Shown here: in pieces, positions 46,076 to 58,959 of the stretch | Position numbering within the stretch: the stretch's first letter is position 1 | How the letters are laid out: every line of letters starts with the position of its first letter | Source of the DNA: Solenopsis invicta | Lineage: Eukaryota > Arthropoda > Insecta > Hymenoptera > Formicidae | Assembly: GCF_016802725.1 (NCBI RefSeq) | Contig: NC_052669.1 | Span: forward strand, 9,075,770 to 9,139,769 | Reading direction: 5' to 3' | Length of the DNA: 64,000 bases | The notes under the pieces: generated by a model | What the model was told of the DNA's origin: nothing | Databases searched by the model: none | What the model saw: the letters and a program-made list of their open reading frames with translations, nothing else | Position numbers and translations under genes: made by a program

Positions 46076-46350
46076 GCGACGAAGAGAGCCCTTGCTCGCT
46101 CGCGGTCTCTTGGCTGTATCGACAAAATTTTTATGCAACGACGCAACGCGGCTGTCACAGCATGTCCCCCGATCGTGAAATTACTTTGCATGTCTGACAC
46201 TGAAACAAGTTTGCGAATATCATTGCACCAATAACGGGTTGACTAGCACGAAATAACGACGCGTGGATCAGGCGCCAAATTAATTCTCCGCATTCGCTAT
46301 ATAGACGCGCAATTGGTTTTCGGAAATTGGGCAATTGCTGGTGCTACTTC

Positions 46351-49330
46351 GATGGAGACACTATATAGGATTCTCGAATCTGGTTATTATTTCAGCATCC
46401 GACTATTATTATGCTTCGATTGCATTAGCGCTGATTCCAAAGCGACGAATACCTTGCATTAATTTTATTTTTTAAAAACTTTATTTGTTACTACAATTTT
46501 CTTTTTTATTATTATATTTATTATTATTAGTTTAATAAGTAAAATAAATTAAGCCTTATTCGGCCTAGATTCATTTCGTAAAAAAATGTTTAGATCTGAC
46601 TTATCAAAGACACGAACATAAATAATACGATGGTATAAAAATTCTGATTTCTTTTCATGAGTAAAGTTATAAACAGCTATCTATACATGTCATATTGTAT
46701 ACACGCGCTTAGGTTTGGAGATATTCTTTTGTGTAATATATGTCAGCATTTCAATCACGTTAATCAATCTTAATTATATGACGACAGGATATAAGATAAC
46801 AGGACGAGCATCGGCGCGTCGGTCTCCTTTTAAAGTATCAACGTCAGAAGCGTCTTTTGAAGGAAAACTGGTTTCGGTCGGACCGATTAAACGGTGATTT
46901 ACGCCTGATCATTTTGTTATCGCGTTAACCAGCGCAGGCATGCCGGCGCAAGAACGGCGTAGATGCGGGAAGCACTTTCTACTGAGCATGCAGATGGAGC
47001 AACGAAATAAAAAAAAGAACGAATATCAACGTTGCGTTAATGCGTTCGCGCACTGTACTCCCGACAGTCACTTAGTCACTTTCATCCTTTTTCCGTTGAT
47101 GATTATCATAATAATCCCCGGCAATCGAATTTCAAGCAGCTGTGGGCCTTTCTTTACGGTACAAGCTGATAGATCGAAGCTCGCGAAGCTCTTGGACGTC
47201 AAAATGCTAAGACTTCCTCCTTGAAAAGAAACAGAGGGGGGGGGGGGAGGAATGCGCGATTATCGCGCGTTCTAAAATATTCTCTAAGAGCGCACGTGTG
47301 TACAGGATGTTACAAAATCGTACCTTCCATTTGCCGATTATATGCGGTCTGTTTTGTAATCAATTTCTTAATGCAGACATGATTACGTGCTATAACTTTT
47401 TTATCGTTCCCATCTTTTCAATAGCTAAAAATTATTATTTTCTCCCTTAACCGGTGTGATATCTTCCGTATCAAATGCAACAGTTTTTTAATTATAAGGA
47501 ACAGCAACATACTGTCGCTCTCCTAATGTAAGCCGACATATTTGAAAGAGAAAATACGCACGAACAAGTTTATTTAGACAAGTACGAGTGTCTTGCAGAC
47601 GTTTCAACAAGACAGCGAGTGATTATGAAATGCTCCGTAGATGATCCTAAAATAGTCAGTCTCTCTCGTTACATCAGAGGCTGCATGGGCGAAGGAGGTC
47701 GTGAACCGTGCAACGACGCAAATGTCACGGTTCATTGTACGGGTGCAAGACTGAATGGACGGACGGAATGAATGGAGGAGGGTCAGCTGAGCGCAAAGGC
47801 ACATCCCGTTATGGACTTGCGATTATTATGTAAAAATGTCGGGCTATAAACGTGGATGTAGGTTGGTTATCGACGCAAACGCGATTTATTTCCTTTTGCT
47901 TCGACGCGCATTTACGTCTTCTACCGACATCAATTCCAACGATGGTTTCCGTGGGAACGATTAATTCAGTATCTTACAAGTGATCGATGCACTAAATGCG
48001 GCAGTCAATTAATCAATTAATGTTTACTATCTAAACTGCAAATATAAACATTTTTAAATAAAACTGAACGTGTTTTATTCGATTTAATAAACATTGATGG
48101 TGTTTATTTTAATTGATCGTTTTTCTCTTAAACACACAAGGATTTGATATCAAATTTCACGCACAATAAATTAGTTTAATATAGATTTAATCAGAGATAA
48201 GCATAATTTAAAACACTATTCAAAGATTTGAAACTTTATTTTTATTTAAATAGTATATAATATTTTATCGATTGTATTTTCATAAAAATAAATATTCAAA
48301 GGATTTTCATAATTTTACGATCATTAGTAACTATGACTGGATTTAATCCGTAATGTTATTTCGAATAAATATATCGCAAGCATGCATACATTTTTAGTTT
48401 CATTTGTAATTGAAAATTTTTTAATAATTTTATGTAGTTAATATTCTATGAAATAATCTGCATCTTGATTTGGTATGTATTACGCGATATCGATTCGGAG
48501 AATAGGATACAGCTTCTGAAGTGATCCACATTAAGATCTGCTTTATGAACATGACTCGGATCTTAGATCGTATTACGAGCCATGCGAATGTAATTTGGAT
48601 GATAAATCCTTGACATTGCGGCGGATCAGATGGTACATCCTCCAAATTGATGCGGGCGGTATCAGCGTGGTAACGTTGACATATGCCCCTTCCTCATCGT
48701 CAAAGTTCGCGCAGGTATGATTAATGCATTCAGACGTAGTGCATTTTATCATTTATATTTATTACAGTATTTTATTACGTTGCAGTGTCGCCCTACAACA
48801 TTCGTTAAAGTAAAGGTAGAAAAGAAGCCATTTCTCGCGCGATTTTAAAATTCATTAAATATTATAGCAATTAATCCTACAGTGAACCGTTTGGATATAA
48901 TTGAAAGGATCTCGCAATTCCTTTTTCTGTTTGCGCACTCGTGAAAAGTTTGTTTTACAAGAATTTCACTATCCGCAATAGTCTTTCATCATTTTTCTCC
49001 CGTTATTTCCGCTAGGCAAACATTGATTCTTTGAAATCATCCAGCGGCACCTCAATTGCAATGCTGTTTTGCATCTTTCTCAAACGCAACTCCGATTATT
49101 TTATTATACCGTTGGCTTATTCTCTCAACGCGCTTATTTTATAAGTACAGCCATTCCCATCTCTGAGATTTGCATTCGGTATATCACCAAGTACACAGTT
49201 ACTCGACCTTTGCACGAAATAAGCGTTCAACGCGAATGTGGAGTAAGATGATCGTGAAATGCATTTGCCAACGTATATGCATGTAGAATAGGGATGACTA
49301 TATGCTTATTTCAAGGACCGGTTGCATCAA
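46351..49330. other. Stretch without a supported gene
   Basis: Mixed to AT-rich. Contains a G12 run (47236-47247) and an 8-bp inverted repeat AATAAACA/TGTTTATT at 48086-48108. CGCGCAG|GTATGA near 48710-48720 resembles a donor or acceptor, without an adjoining open frame. A 94-codon ATG frame at 46940-47224 has one hydrophobic run and no family signature, so it is not called. Confidence 0.45.
47236..47247. repeat. G12 homopolymer
   Basis: Twelve consecutive G on the plus strand, followed by AGG. Runs of G this long are rare in AT-rich insect DNA and are prone to slippage and sequencing error. Confidence 0.9.
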
Positions 49331-50375
49331 GTTTCGATGCTGACGGTGACGTTTTTCAAGAGGATTCGCAGCGGTAAAGCCGGTTGACTGTCGGGCCGTG
49401 AGATGGCGACGCACTGACCGGCGCCGGGCGTCGTACCGGCGGCAGTCTCGGGGACGACGCCGTCGCCGCCACGTGGGGAGCGAATTTGAATCAGCCGCCA
49501 CCGGTCCCGGCCTGTTGTTTCATCGTGTCGGCACAATCGTTCGTACCGGTGCTCACTCGCGGTTCCTCTCGCGCTTGATCGCGCGGAATTTCATGATCCG
49601 TCGCACGACTACTTTGAAGTGAGAACGCCTGGCGAGACCAAGTAAGGCAAACAGGATGCGGAGAAGATATTGACGATTAAAAAGAAAAAAAAAAAATTAA
49701 GAGGGAGGATGAGAGAGAACCATTGACGCCAGTTCGAAACTCCGCTGGAGTCGAGGAGAAGTGCGCGAGAGATAAGAACGGATAACGTCATCTCAGTGGT
49801 TCAGAAAGAGAAATCTCTCGGATTATCCTGGGTGTGTAACAAAATACCGGCGACAAGTGTCGGGATCGGCGACAATTGAGAGAGCAGGAGTTCATCACTC
49901 GCCAAGTTGGAGGTCATTGTTCTCCATCGCCGAGTGGTATCGACACGCCGAGAGAGAAGAAAGGAAGCGATCGTCACGAGAGAAATCGCCGATGAACGAA
50001 GAGGACCGGAGGAACAACAGTCAACCAGTCATTCGTGGCGAGACGCACCGGAAACGCGCGAGTTTCGATCGATGAGCGATTGTCAACGCGGTATCGACAT
50101 CATCACTGCCACGTGACACTCCTGCTGTCATCGATTTCCGAGAAATAGAAGTAGCTTCCTCTCGCGCCACGGTGACGGCATCGTCGGTGATCTGGGGCAG
50201 CCGGCGATTGTCTTGCCGTAATCGGTCGCGCGGGATCACGGCGAGACACGGCGCGGCGTGGGAACTATCAGCATCAGCTCCCGTCTACGATGAAATCAGC
50301 GACGTAATCCAGTGTCACGCCGATACGTGCTCCGAGCGGTGACTAGCGTCACGACGTGCACCACGAGGCGTCGAA

Positions 50376-50383
<8 letters not shown>

Positions 50384-50407
<24 letters not shown>

Positions 50408-50414
50408 AACGACG
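50384..50414 (+). repeat. (GAC)n trinucleotide repeat
   Basis: Eight GAC units, then AAC, GAC and GAG-type triplets. In one plus frame this reads as an Asp run followed by an Asp/Glu-rich stretch, inside the inferred 5' UTR. Triplet runs in long insect 5' UTRs are common and length-variable. Confidence 0.9.
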
Positions 50415-51056
50415 AGGAGGAGGTGGACGAGGACGACGAGGAAGAGAGCGGCGGAGGCGGCAGAGGAGAAGAGCGACCGAAGGCAGGAGAGGGAGAAAAA
50501 TCAAGAAGGAAGTAGCAAGTGTCACGAAGGGATCCTTGTCAGTGAGTGGTGGACCGTGGTACGGATCGTGGGGGCATCGTACGCGTGTGAGAAGGATCTT
50601 GGCTGAGAAAGAAAGAGAGAGAGTGAGAGAGACATAGAGGACGACAGAGGAGGGGTGGCCGGCAAGCACGCGCAGCAAGTCTCACGCTCGATACGGGCAC
50701 GCGCGCGAATTCGACACGATCGCCGGCACTTCCGATCGCGCCGGCCGGCTTCTCCTGATACGGAAGAGGGCTGTGACCTTGCGACCCGACCTTGGAAATT
50801 GGCGCCACCGTCGATCGCATCATTTCATCTCGGGTCGAGAGCGCGGTTTCCGTTTCATCGACAATTCGCGAATAAATTTCATTCGTTCGCCGCGAGTCGA
50901 ATTTTGCGCGAGTGTGAAGAGAAATACGTTTGACACTGATCTCTGTGCAAATTACAAATCGACGAGGCTCTCTTCGATTTCCGGAAACGAGGAAGGAGGT
51001 CGTTAACGATCGAGGTGCATAAACTACGACCTGTAACGCCGATGGAATGACTCAAT

Positions 51057-51067
51057 ATGCCGCTTAG
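51057..51067 (+). CDS. Putative start codon and first 11 coding bases
   Basis: ATGCCGCTTAG directly before GTAAGT. See the enclosing block for the frame argument. The next exon is not identified in the window, so phase and product remain open. If this is real, translation starts here and the first intron covers at least the rest of the window or up to an unrecognised exon. Confidence 0.35.
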
Positions 51068-52011
51068 GTAAGTGAACAACGTAGCAAACGGGCCGGTTTC
51101 ACGCGAGACAACTAGTCGAGGATGATAATTAGCGAGAGATGGAAGATTAAAGGGTAAACGAGGGGTGAACGAGAGCCACAGGTAGGCCGCGCTTGGCCCA
51201 CAAATGGAAACGCCGCTTTTAGTAATCTCCGCCTTTGACGCTCCGTCGCTCGGCTCCGGGGTTTTCTATTGTAATCGAAAGGGTTGATCAACGTCGCGTA
51301 AAATGTCAGCGAACGTAGCCGATCAGCGGGTAGTTGAACCAATTGTGAAATTAGTGAATATTTGTTCGATCGATTCGAATGTCCGCAAATAATTGTGGAA
51401 TAAAATGAAAGGACGAGAATGTCACACAAAATGCACCTGCGGACAAGTGGTTGTATAATTTTGTTAAAATTGTTGCTTTAATAATTTAAAAACTATTAAT
51501 TCTCATACATCTGCATATCACATCTCTGTCATGGCTAATTTAATAATAGGACGTTATCATTGCGAAATGTTTGCCCAAGTGATAGATTATCGTGACTTCT
51601 TTGCGATTGAATTTTCACGGCTAAGTTTGCAGCCGCTCTTCAAAAAGACAATCTCGCGCTCGTCATACTCCTATGGACGTATGTAACTACAAAACGGACT
51701 TTACTGTGCTTTTATTGCCTGTAATCCGCTCGCCGTACACCTGCGCTCGTAGTGTATTCGCGCGTGCGACAAGCGCGCGGGGAAGTGTCGCGCTTCAAAT
51801 CCGCTCCGATCGCGCGCGTACATGAGACACTGAGAGAGATGAACAAATCCTCTTTCACCGTGCCAGCGAAACAGACTCGCTATTGCACAGAGATCGTTGC
51901 GTAGAACCTGTTACAACGTATAATCCTTAATTCGACGATTTATTACTCCTGTACCGAGAGTGCCGCGAGAACCGAATTTATTTCCCAGTTTCTCCGGTTA
52001 AACCTCCCATC

Positions 52012-52515
52012 CCTTGCAAAAATTTACAGTATAAATTGTACATTGTTATTCTACCACTTTCCAAATGTATCATGCAACTATGCGCACAGAGTAATTATTA
52101 TAAACATCCGATTAAATGGTGTGTTCAATATTTTTATGCCAGTCCATCTCTTAGTTGGAATTTTAAATTCCCCTTCTTTTTGCCTCTTGCGCAAATTTAC
52201 GGTAAATTGTATTTTATTATTCTATCATTTTTAAATATATCGCTTAATTATGTGCACGGAAATTATTATAAGCGCCCAGTTGAATAGCGCAGTCTATTTT
52301 TATATCAGTCAATCTTACAATTAGCCAGAATTTTAAACTCTCCTCTCTCTCTCTCTCTCCCTTCTTGCAAAAATTTACAGTAGAAATTGTATAATTTCTA
52401 CGCCATTCACTTACAAATGCATCATATATTTATGCACACATAATTATGGCGAAAGAGGGAGCATCTGGCTCAATTTATTCACCATTTTTACATCGATCAA
52501 CTTTAGTTGATTAAA
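52012..52515. repeat. Tandem array, three diverged units of about 173-178 bp
   Basis: Each unit opens with TTGCAAAAATTTACAGT or a variant (52014, 52187, 52365) followed by AAATTGTA. Then come a CAAATGYATCAT-like word, GCACA, TAATTATTATAA and a C/T-rich end. Unit lengths are about 173 and 178, the second expanded by a (CT)n run near 52341-52359. The third unit is weaker after about 52450. It is a local satellite-like duplication in putative intronic DNA. Confidence 0.8.
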
Positions 52516-54648
52516 TGCGAAATGTAAGAATTAGCATTAAAGGATTATTAAAAATAGACAGACAAAATTCACCGTGAAAATAATTTTCAATATTTCTGCA
52601 GTACTACATATCGCGAGAATGAGTAAATCCGCTTAACACTGCTCGGGAATAAGATCTCCAAAGCGCGTTTTCGCATTGGGTAGTCAAGGAAGTCATTCAC
52701 GTATAATAATTAGACGTAGGTATTTTCACGGGTTTCTCTACAGTGTAGGCGCAGTGGGTGTCGCTTGTGCGTCGTCTACTCCGACGTATATTCCAAGTAC
52801 GACCATTATTTACGATCGCAACGAATGCAGCTGCGCCAGCGACAGACACCTTCGGGACAACAAACCACTCGACGTCGTCATTGTCACCCGTAAAATTTCG
52901 GATACGCGCGGGCCCACCACGTTCCTCATTCGACGGCGATAAATTCCTGAACGTCCGGCGAGCGTACGCGCGCCGGGAAATATTTCGCGAAATATCGTGC
53001 GTTTCTCCAAGAACACCGCAAATGCGGTAGAAATTTGCCTTTTCGGCATATATAACGCAATTTAAAGTTTTAATGGGATCGTACATCTCATAACTGCATG
53101 GCACTGCGCGTGTGCTCTGAAAACGTACCTGCCGTAATTACGCAATTTCAACGTTGTAATAACGAACTTTGTATAATTTTATAATTTTCCCGCGAAGAGC
53201 ATCGCGCGAATTATTCCGATACGAGTCTTACGGAAAGCGTTCGATTACGTGGCGCGTCAATATCGCTTGGCGTAAATTTTACCGAAGCTCGATATATTGC
53301 AAAGTATTGCAAAATCCATAATTTTCGACTAACGCAACATATCTGAATGACTTTTAAGCGCTGTTACGTCGTCGCTAGAATCCACCCGGCAATTTTCTCG
53401 AGCCAGCGGTTTGCGGGCGACCGGCATAATTTAGCGAGACATTCTTCTTGATGCCCGAGCTCTAACTGTCTCTCGGCGAAGAAAAAAAAGAGACGGAGAA
53501 TAGCCGCCATGTGTGTTAATTCGCGCGGAGTGCATTTACGACCGCGGGCCGCGTTGCGATGGTGTAGCGTGCAGCGTGCGTACGTACGTGGTACGCACTT
53601 TAACACGTAAAACCAACCGCCGCCGCGCCGATGCACACATGGGACTCGTGTCTCATGAACGACACGTGGAATTTCGCGTTATTCAATTCCTTGTTCGATG
53701 CACCGGAATAGCACACCGGGAAAATTTTTATCCGTATTTTGCTGTCGCTTCAAGAATCCCCGAGAAAAATTGCGACAAGTCGTGCGCGACGGAATCAGAC
53801 GATAAAACGATAATATCCGCAAATTCGTATAAAATCTCTATGCATGTATCGCTCGTTTCGATCGTTGGTTACATTTTAATGGCGCTTAATGGTCGTTGAA
53901 ACGAACATGTGTAAACGTACGTGTAACAGCACGCGTGATTAATTAATTACCACCGGTAACGTTAATGCGCGGTTGTTAATATATTAAAAGCATACAGCGC
54001 TCGTATGAACAATGCGCTGAAAGTTTCTCTGAAGATCGAACTATAGCGGAATGCATGTTCTTTTGTTAAGCGAAATGCTGTATTCATTTGCACGTTAATT
54101 AATGTCGTAAATTTTTAATAACAGTCGCGTTTCAGCTCACTTAAAATTCCCCAGTCAGAAAAATCCCGTGTACGATATATTACTAGGTAACTTGGAAAAA
54201 CATTCTTTCAATTAAAATTTATTAATAATGATAGATACTCCATTCTTGTTCGTTATGCGCACGAAAGTGTCGTAGAAGAAATTAAGTATATTCGCGCGCG
54301 AGAAAAGTTTCCTCGTCCGTTCTGCAGACGTCCATAAATCTTTCCCAGAATTCACATCTTAACGAGAATAGCTTCCGATGAAATACGGATCACGAGACAA
54401 GGTCTCTGCCGTATAACGGAAATAGCGTCATTTCTCGTCATCCAAGAGTGGAATTACTTTGAAAGCCGGCGATATCCGCTCGCGAGCACGAAAGTAGAAA
54501 TTAATATTTGCTACGGGCCATTGTATTCATCTCGCCACGTTTTCTCTCCCCGGCGAGAGCCCGCCGCCTCTGCTTCGCGTGATAAGCAACAAATTACTTT
54601 TCCTTGACGACGCGAATCCGCAAGGCCGAAGGAAGAAAGACGCGAGGC

Positions 54649-54688
54649 GAAATAAACGTCGGGTGCAAAACGCGCAGTGAAATAAACG
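54649..54688. repeat. Direct repeat GAAATAAACG, period 30
   Basis: GAAATAAACG at 54649-54658 and 54679-54688, each preceded by GC-rich sequence and followed by CG-rich sequence, just upstream of the donor-like GGAAG|GTATGT near 54718. Minor. Confidence 0.5.
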
Positions 54689-55086
54689 GCGACGCGGGGT
54701 CAGAAGGCAACGGGAAGGTATGTCTGTCTGCGCTGCAGAAAATGTCGCTTTCGTCGTAACGTCGATACGTGAGGAACCACTTTGCGGCGAATGTTACGCC
54801 ACACGGAAGCATCCATCTTTTCGGCAGTAATTTTATTTTATAACGTTTATAGTGTACAACTTATATACTCGAATATAAAGTTTTGAGTATAAGAAAAAAA
54901 AAATGTTTTTTCATTATCATTTATGGGTTTAACGATAGCAGAAATATTTTTTAAAAAAAAATTGGTATTTTCACAGATTAATTATAACTTTTGATATATC
55001 TTAAAGAAAAAAAAAATTTTTTTATCATACGAGGGTGTAATGATCGTCGAGGTGCTTCTCGAAAGAAATTGGTATTATCGTAGATT

Positions 55087-55455
55087 TTATGACGTACGAT
55101 CGCAAAGTATTTTTGTTCTAAAAGGTTTTCCTGTGTAATACAAGGCGCGATAAAAAATGCAAAATTTCTCGTGAAAACCAATTCGCTCCCGATGCGCGGG
55201 TAGAAAATTCACGGCCGAACGGCCGTTCCAAAGAGATTCGAGTATCGTTCGCATGGGCGAGGATTGATCCTGCGCCGTAAGAAACGATAAAGCGTCGCCG
55301 ATTTCCATACCGAGAAACGAGTCTCGCGGCAAAGATTTGTTACTAATGGAATTGCGTCCGTGCATGAGGCTCTCTACGTGGGAGTTTAGATTAAGCAATT
55401 CAGATGCGAGAGCGCCGAGGTCTTGACTCTGGCGGAGCGTGTGTACATGGCTCCG
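55087..55455 (-). CDS. Unrecognised open frame of about 122 codons
   Basis: On the minus strand the frame is open from just after tandem TAG codons near 55456 to a stop at 55087. The translation has a balanced composition and a Leu-rich helical-looking start (LRQSQDLGALASELLNL), later GMEIGDALSFLTAQ. A weak acceptor (GATAGTAG|CGG) precedes it and no good donor follows. At this composition a frame of this length has an appreciable chance of arising randomly somewhere in 64 kb. No family recognised. Confidence 0.18.
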   Translation of the reverse strand, partial: RSHVHTLRQSQDLGALASELLNLNSHVESLMHGRNSISNKSLPRDSFLGMEIGDALSFLTAQDQSSPMRTILESLWNGRSAVNFLPAHRERIGFHEKFCIFYRALYYTGKPFRTKILCDRTS

Positions 55456-58400
55456 CTACTATCATAAATTGCGAAAAATAATGTCCCCGTATAATTCGCT
55501 GCTCGTGCGACAGCAAGGAATCTCCCCTTCTCATTAAGCAGCCCTGCGCTATTTTGCGGGAGACGGGAAATTTTTGCGCGAGTTAATTCCGCGATCTGCC
55601 GTTTTACAGAACAATTGCGAGGAAGTACTTTCTATTGTTGCAAGCGTCGATCGTGTTTCATTGTTTCGCGAGTAGCCTTTTTTTACAGTCAATCGCATAT
55701 TTTTCTTCGTGAAAAATTCATCTACAGCAAATTGTAATAGAAAACATTAGTGTTAGAAAACACGATATCGCTTAGTGCACTGACAAATTGCGGTCCTTGT
55801 AGCGCGAATAAACTCTGGATTTATAGAAAATATTGTTATTGCTCGCCGTAACTCTGGCTCGAGCACGATTTTAGTTTTTATTTGAATGCGATGTGATTAA
55901 TGAATCGAAGTAAAAATAATGACGTTGTCACCTGTTCTTTTGACGAAATAAATGTTAGGTACCGTCAGATTTTTGCCGTTCGCCTGGAGCAGAAGCATAT
56001 TTATTACAGTGCAAACTGACGGTGAAAGAAACATGCTCATAATAAATTATATGGAACGAATATTAAAAATTAATAAATGTTCTCGCATAAAAAAATCAGG
56101 AAAATAAATGAAATGATATTTTTGATACAACGTTTGAAATATGATAGAGAAGTTCGAAATATAAATCGTTTAATTTGTCTCTGTTTTTAATTGCACATTT
56201 TTTGGATATAATTTTTAAGAAATTTAAAACTATTGTACATGTTGTTTTATCTGGCGCGTAAATCCAGGATATGAAAAAGAGACAAGATATTGCTGCGCTC
56301 CTAATAAATTCGTTCGTGTTTGCGTTTTCGAGAATAAATTAATTGTAATCACGGGATGTTTTCGCGCGAAATACGATAATTTCGTGTCGCGCAGTGCGGC
56401 GTATCGATATTTCGAGTGCGTGTCGTGACGGTTGTTATTTCTGACATTATTTGGGATACCCGTGTTTCAGGTGCGCCAACGAGATTGAAAATGCGGTCGG
56501 AATTTGCGGTGACGGCGGCGGCGGCGCCGCGGCGCTTTGCAACGAACGTCACATTTTACAGGAAATTTATAGTAGTTTAATTTCGCGTGTGAAAACGCGG
56601 CGACGAAGGACGGCGCCAAAATAAGAATGAATCTTTAAAAGTATCTTCATTGGGCACACGCGCAAGGAAGAGAATTTGCTCCGACTACTTTGTAAAATTG
56701 CCACCGTCGCGAGTAAATTCCCGCGTTTTTACGGACGAGTGATTCCCCCGCGCGCTTTTGGTTGCGAGCATATAATCTATTTACCACAACTTTTAACTTC
56801 TTCCAGCTGCGGAGAATACTACGGAATACTATTAAGGTATTTCGCGCAGAGCTAAAAGTTTACGCAACAAAGAGCGAATTCATAGCTTGTTTTCCTAGGA
56901 AAAATGTAATTTGTAATTTGATTACAAAGCTACGCGATGTTAAATATTAAATAATTTCTGCAGTAACAAACTTTATGTATAAATCGGATGAAAATTTATT
57001 ACGTTGCCAACGTTAATATTGATAGGTTCATTAAATTTTGTTATTCGATAAGAAAATAATTTCGTTAGTTTAATCGCTCTAATGAATTAATCTGCACAAT
57101 ATTAATGCGAAAAAACGGATCGCAAATTTATACTTGCGCTATCTGGATGAAAGAACCAAGCCATTTTGTCGAGAATACTTTTCTTGCATAAGAAAAAAAA
57201 GTAATATGAAGCTGATAGAGGGACAAGTAATTATCGCGGGATCACTGAGCTTCACCACGAGATTCTCTCCTCTAGTAGTTCAGTTACTTTTAGCAGTACT
57301 GATAACAAGATAATGAGACCGTATACGTGTCTAATTGGAAAATATTGCCGTACGTGGAAAGTTTCGTTTAACACGCGGCAGGCGTTAACAAGAAAGTTTT
57401 ACGCCACGTTGTGCTTTTTCCAGAAAACAAGCTGTGCAAGAACTTTGTGACACGTGAGACACATCATGAGAGCTTTCGTAGTTCTTTAAATTGATATTCG
57501 AGAAAATATTTACGGTGTCAGATGTTTCGAATATTAATATTAGTCCTTCTTATTTCTCGATAAATATAGGAAACCGTGGACTAAAGATTTCATCGATCTC
57601 ACGGTAAGGAAAAAGGATTTGCGTGCGCAAGAACGGAACACGCGAAAATATGAATCTTCGTAAATTTTACTTATTGCTAATATGACTATCTGAATGCGTA
57701 ACCTGCGCTACATCCACGATTTCCATGGTACAGATAAGGATCGAATTTATGGTCATCCTTTGAGGGATAATATTGCCTTGAGTGACTTGTTTCATTGCCG
57801 AGACAATACGGCAAGACATATCGTCTCGGTGGAGCATAAATCTGGTTTATCGCGGTACTCGATCGTGGGCCACTGTGGTGCGCGAAGTTTGACGTGAATT
57901 TCGATACGGAAGAGCTCGCTAGAGTTTCTAGGTATTTTCAAAATTTACAAATCGCATCTGCCAAGCAGATCATTATTTCCACTATGATTAGACACTCTTT
58001 AAATCACTACTTATTTACGTAATAATAGACTTTTATATTAAACTAATCATTGTGTGTGTGCGATATACTAATATTAAATAAAATTAATTTATATTGATAC
58101 AAAATACAAATCCGCGTACTGTGAAGATATTATTTTCTCTTACTGTAAAAGTTTGTGCATTCTAATATATATTTTTAAATAGATCGATCATTCTCTCCTC
58201 CGATCTTCGAGATCGCGCATCATATGGGTAATAGGAGAATGGCAGAATGAGAGATTCTTTCCATTTAATTTTGCGTTTTTGCCCTATTTTATTCGAGCGT
58301 CGAATTCGCATTTGAAAATTAGAGAATTCCGGAGACAAAGAATTTGTATGTATTAGCTACGTCACTGCGATAGGATTGCCTCACGTATTCTCTCTGGAGA

Positions 58401-58936
58401 AGCTGAGTAAGGGGATAAAGAGAGAGACAGAGAGAAAGAGAGCCTTGGAGTTAGCTACTTGGCAGCCTTCCACCACACGTTGTGACATGTTTCTCTGCGG
58501 GTCTCCAAAGCCGAAATCTGAGGCAAGAATCCGGATTGACGTAACATGTCTCGTAACGTCCATCTTTTTTCACTGTTTGACATGCGTTTATCATAAGAAT
58601 TTTATAGTGCTTATGAAATAGTTTGAACGTAAAAATAAATACACGCGTCAAAAATAGTTGGGCACGGTGGTAAAATTGAGATAATCAACTTAATTAAACA
58701 TTGTATAAGAAATACAAAGTTGGTAGAGTTAAAATCACACAAAATGTACAAAAATTCTTCGATTTTTGATAATTTTTCTGAAATCGAACATTTATAAAAA
58801 GTGACTACAGCAATAAATTAGAAAAGAGACGTGTATTATAAATTTAAATATTACTATTCATTAAAAAACTCGAAATACGAGTATATCTTAAAATAAATGA
58901 AATATTGCAAATTGCAATAATTGCAAAACCTTTGCG

Positions 58937-58959
58937 TTTTTTTTTTTTTTTTTTTTTTT
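58937..58959. repeat. T23 homopolymer
   Basis: An uninterrupted run of 23 T. Either slippage or the poly(A) trace of a minus-strand retrocopy. No retrocopy body recognised to its right. Confidence 0.95.

Larger units (their letters stand above)
45540..46350. other. CpG-rich block
   Basis: GC-rich sequence interrupted by a T22 run (46054-46075). It contains the minus-strand ATGCAG|GTGAGA junction described next. Its minus-strand arrangement, a CpG-rich region then ATG then donor, is the same as at 51.06 kb on the plus strand. Confidence 0.4.
49330..51067 (+). other. Probable promoter and 5' UTR exon of a plus-strand gene
   Basis: A CpG-rich block of about 1.7 kb ends exactly at a consensus donor. 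The ATG at 51057-51059 is followed by CCG CTT AG and then GTAAGTGA (intron from 51068), so the exon would encode Met-Pro-Leu plus two bases. The ATG has A at -3, and an in-frame TGA at 51048 blocks upstream extension. The other two frames reading into the donor are closed (ATGGAATGA, and ATGACT...TAG at the last exon bases). Several upstream ATGs exist and could act as uORFs. The transcription start is not fixed; TCAGT initiator-like words occur near 49793 and 50538. The gene is not identifiable from three codons. Confidence 0.45.

Noticed and set aside
50312..50515. Acidic 67-codon frame with an Asp run
   Set aside because: Generated by the (GAC)n repeat in the inferred 5' UTR. At most a uORF.
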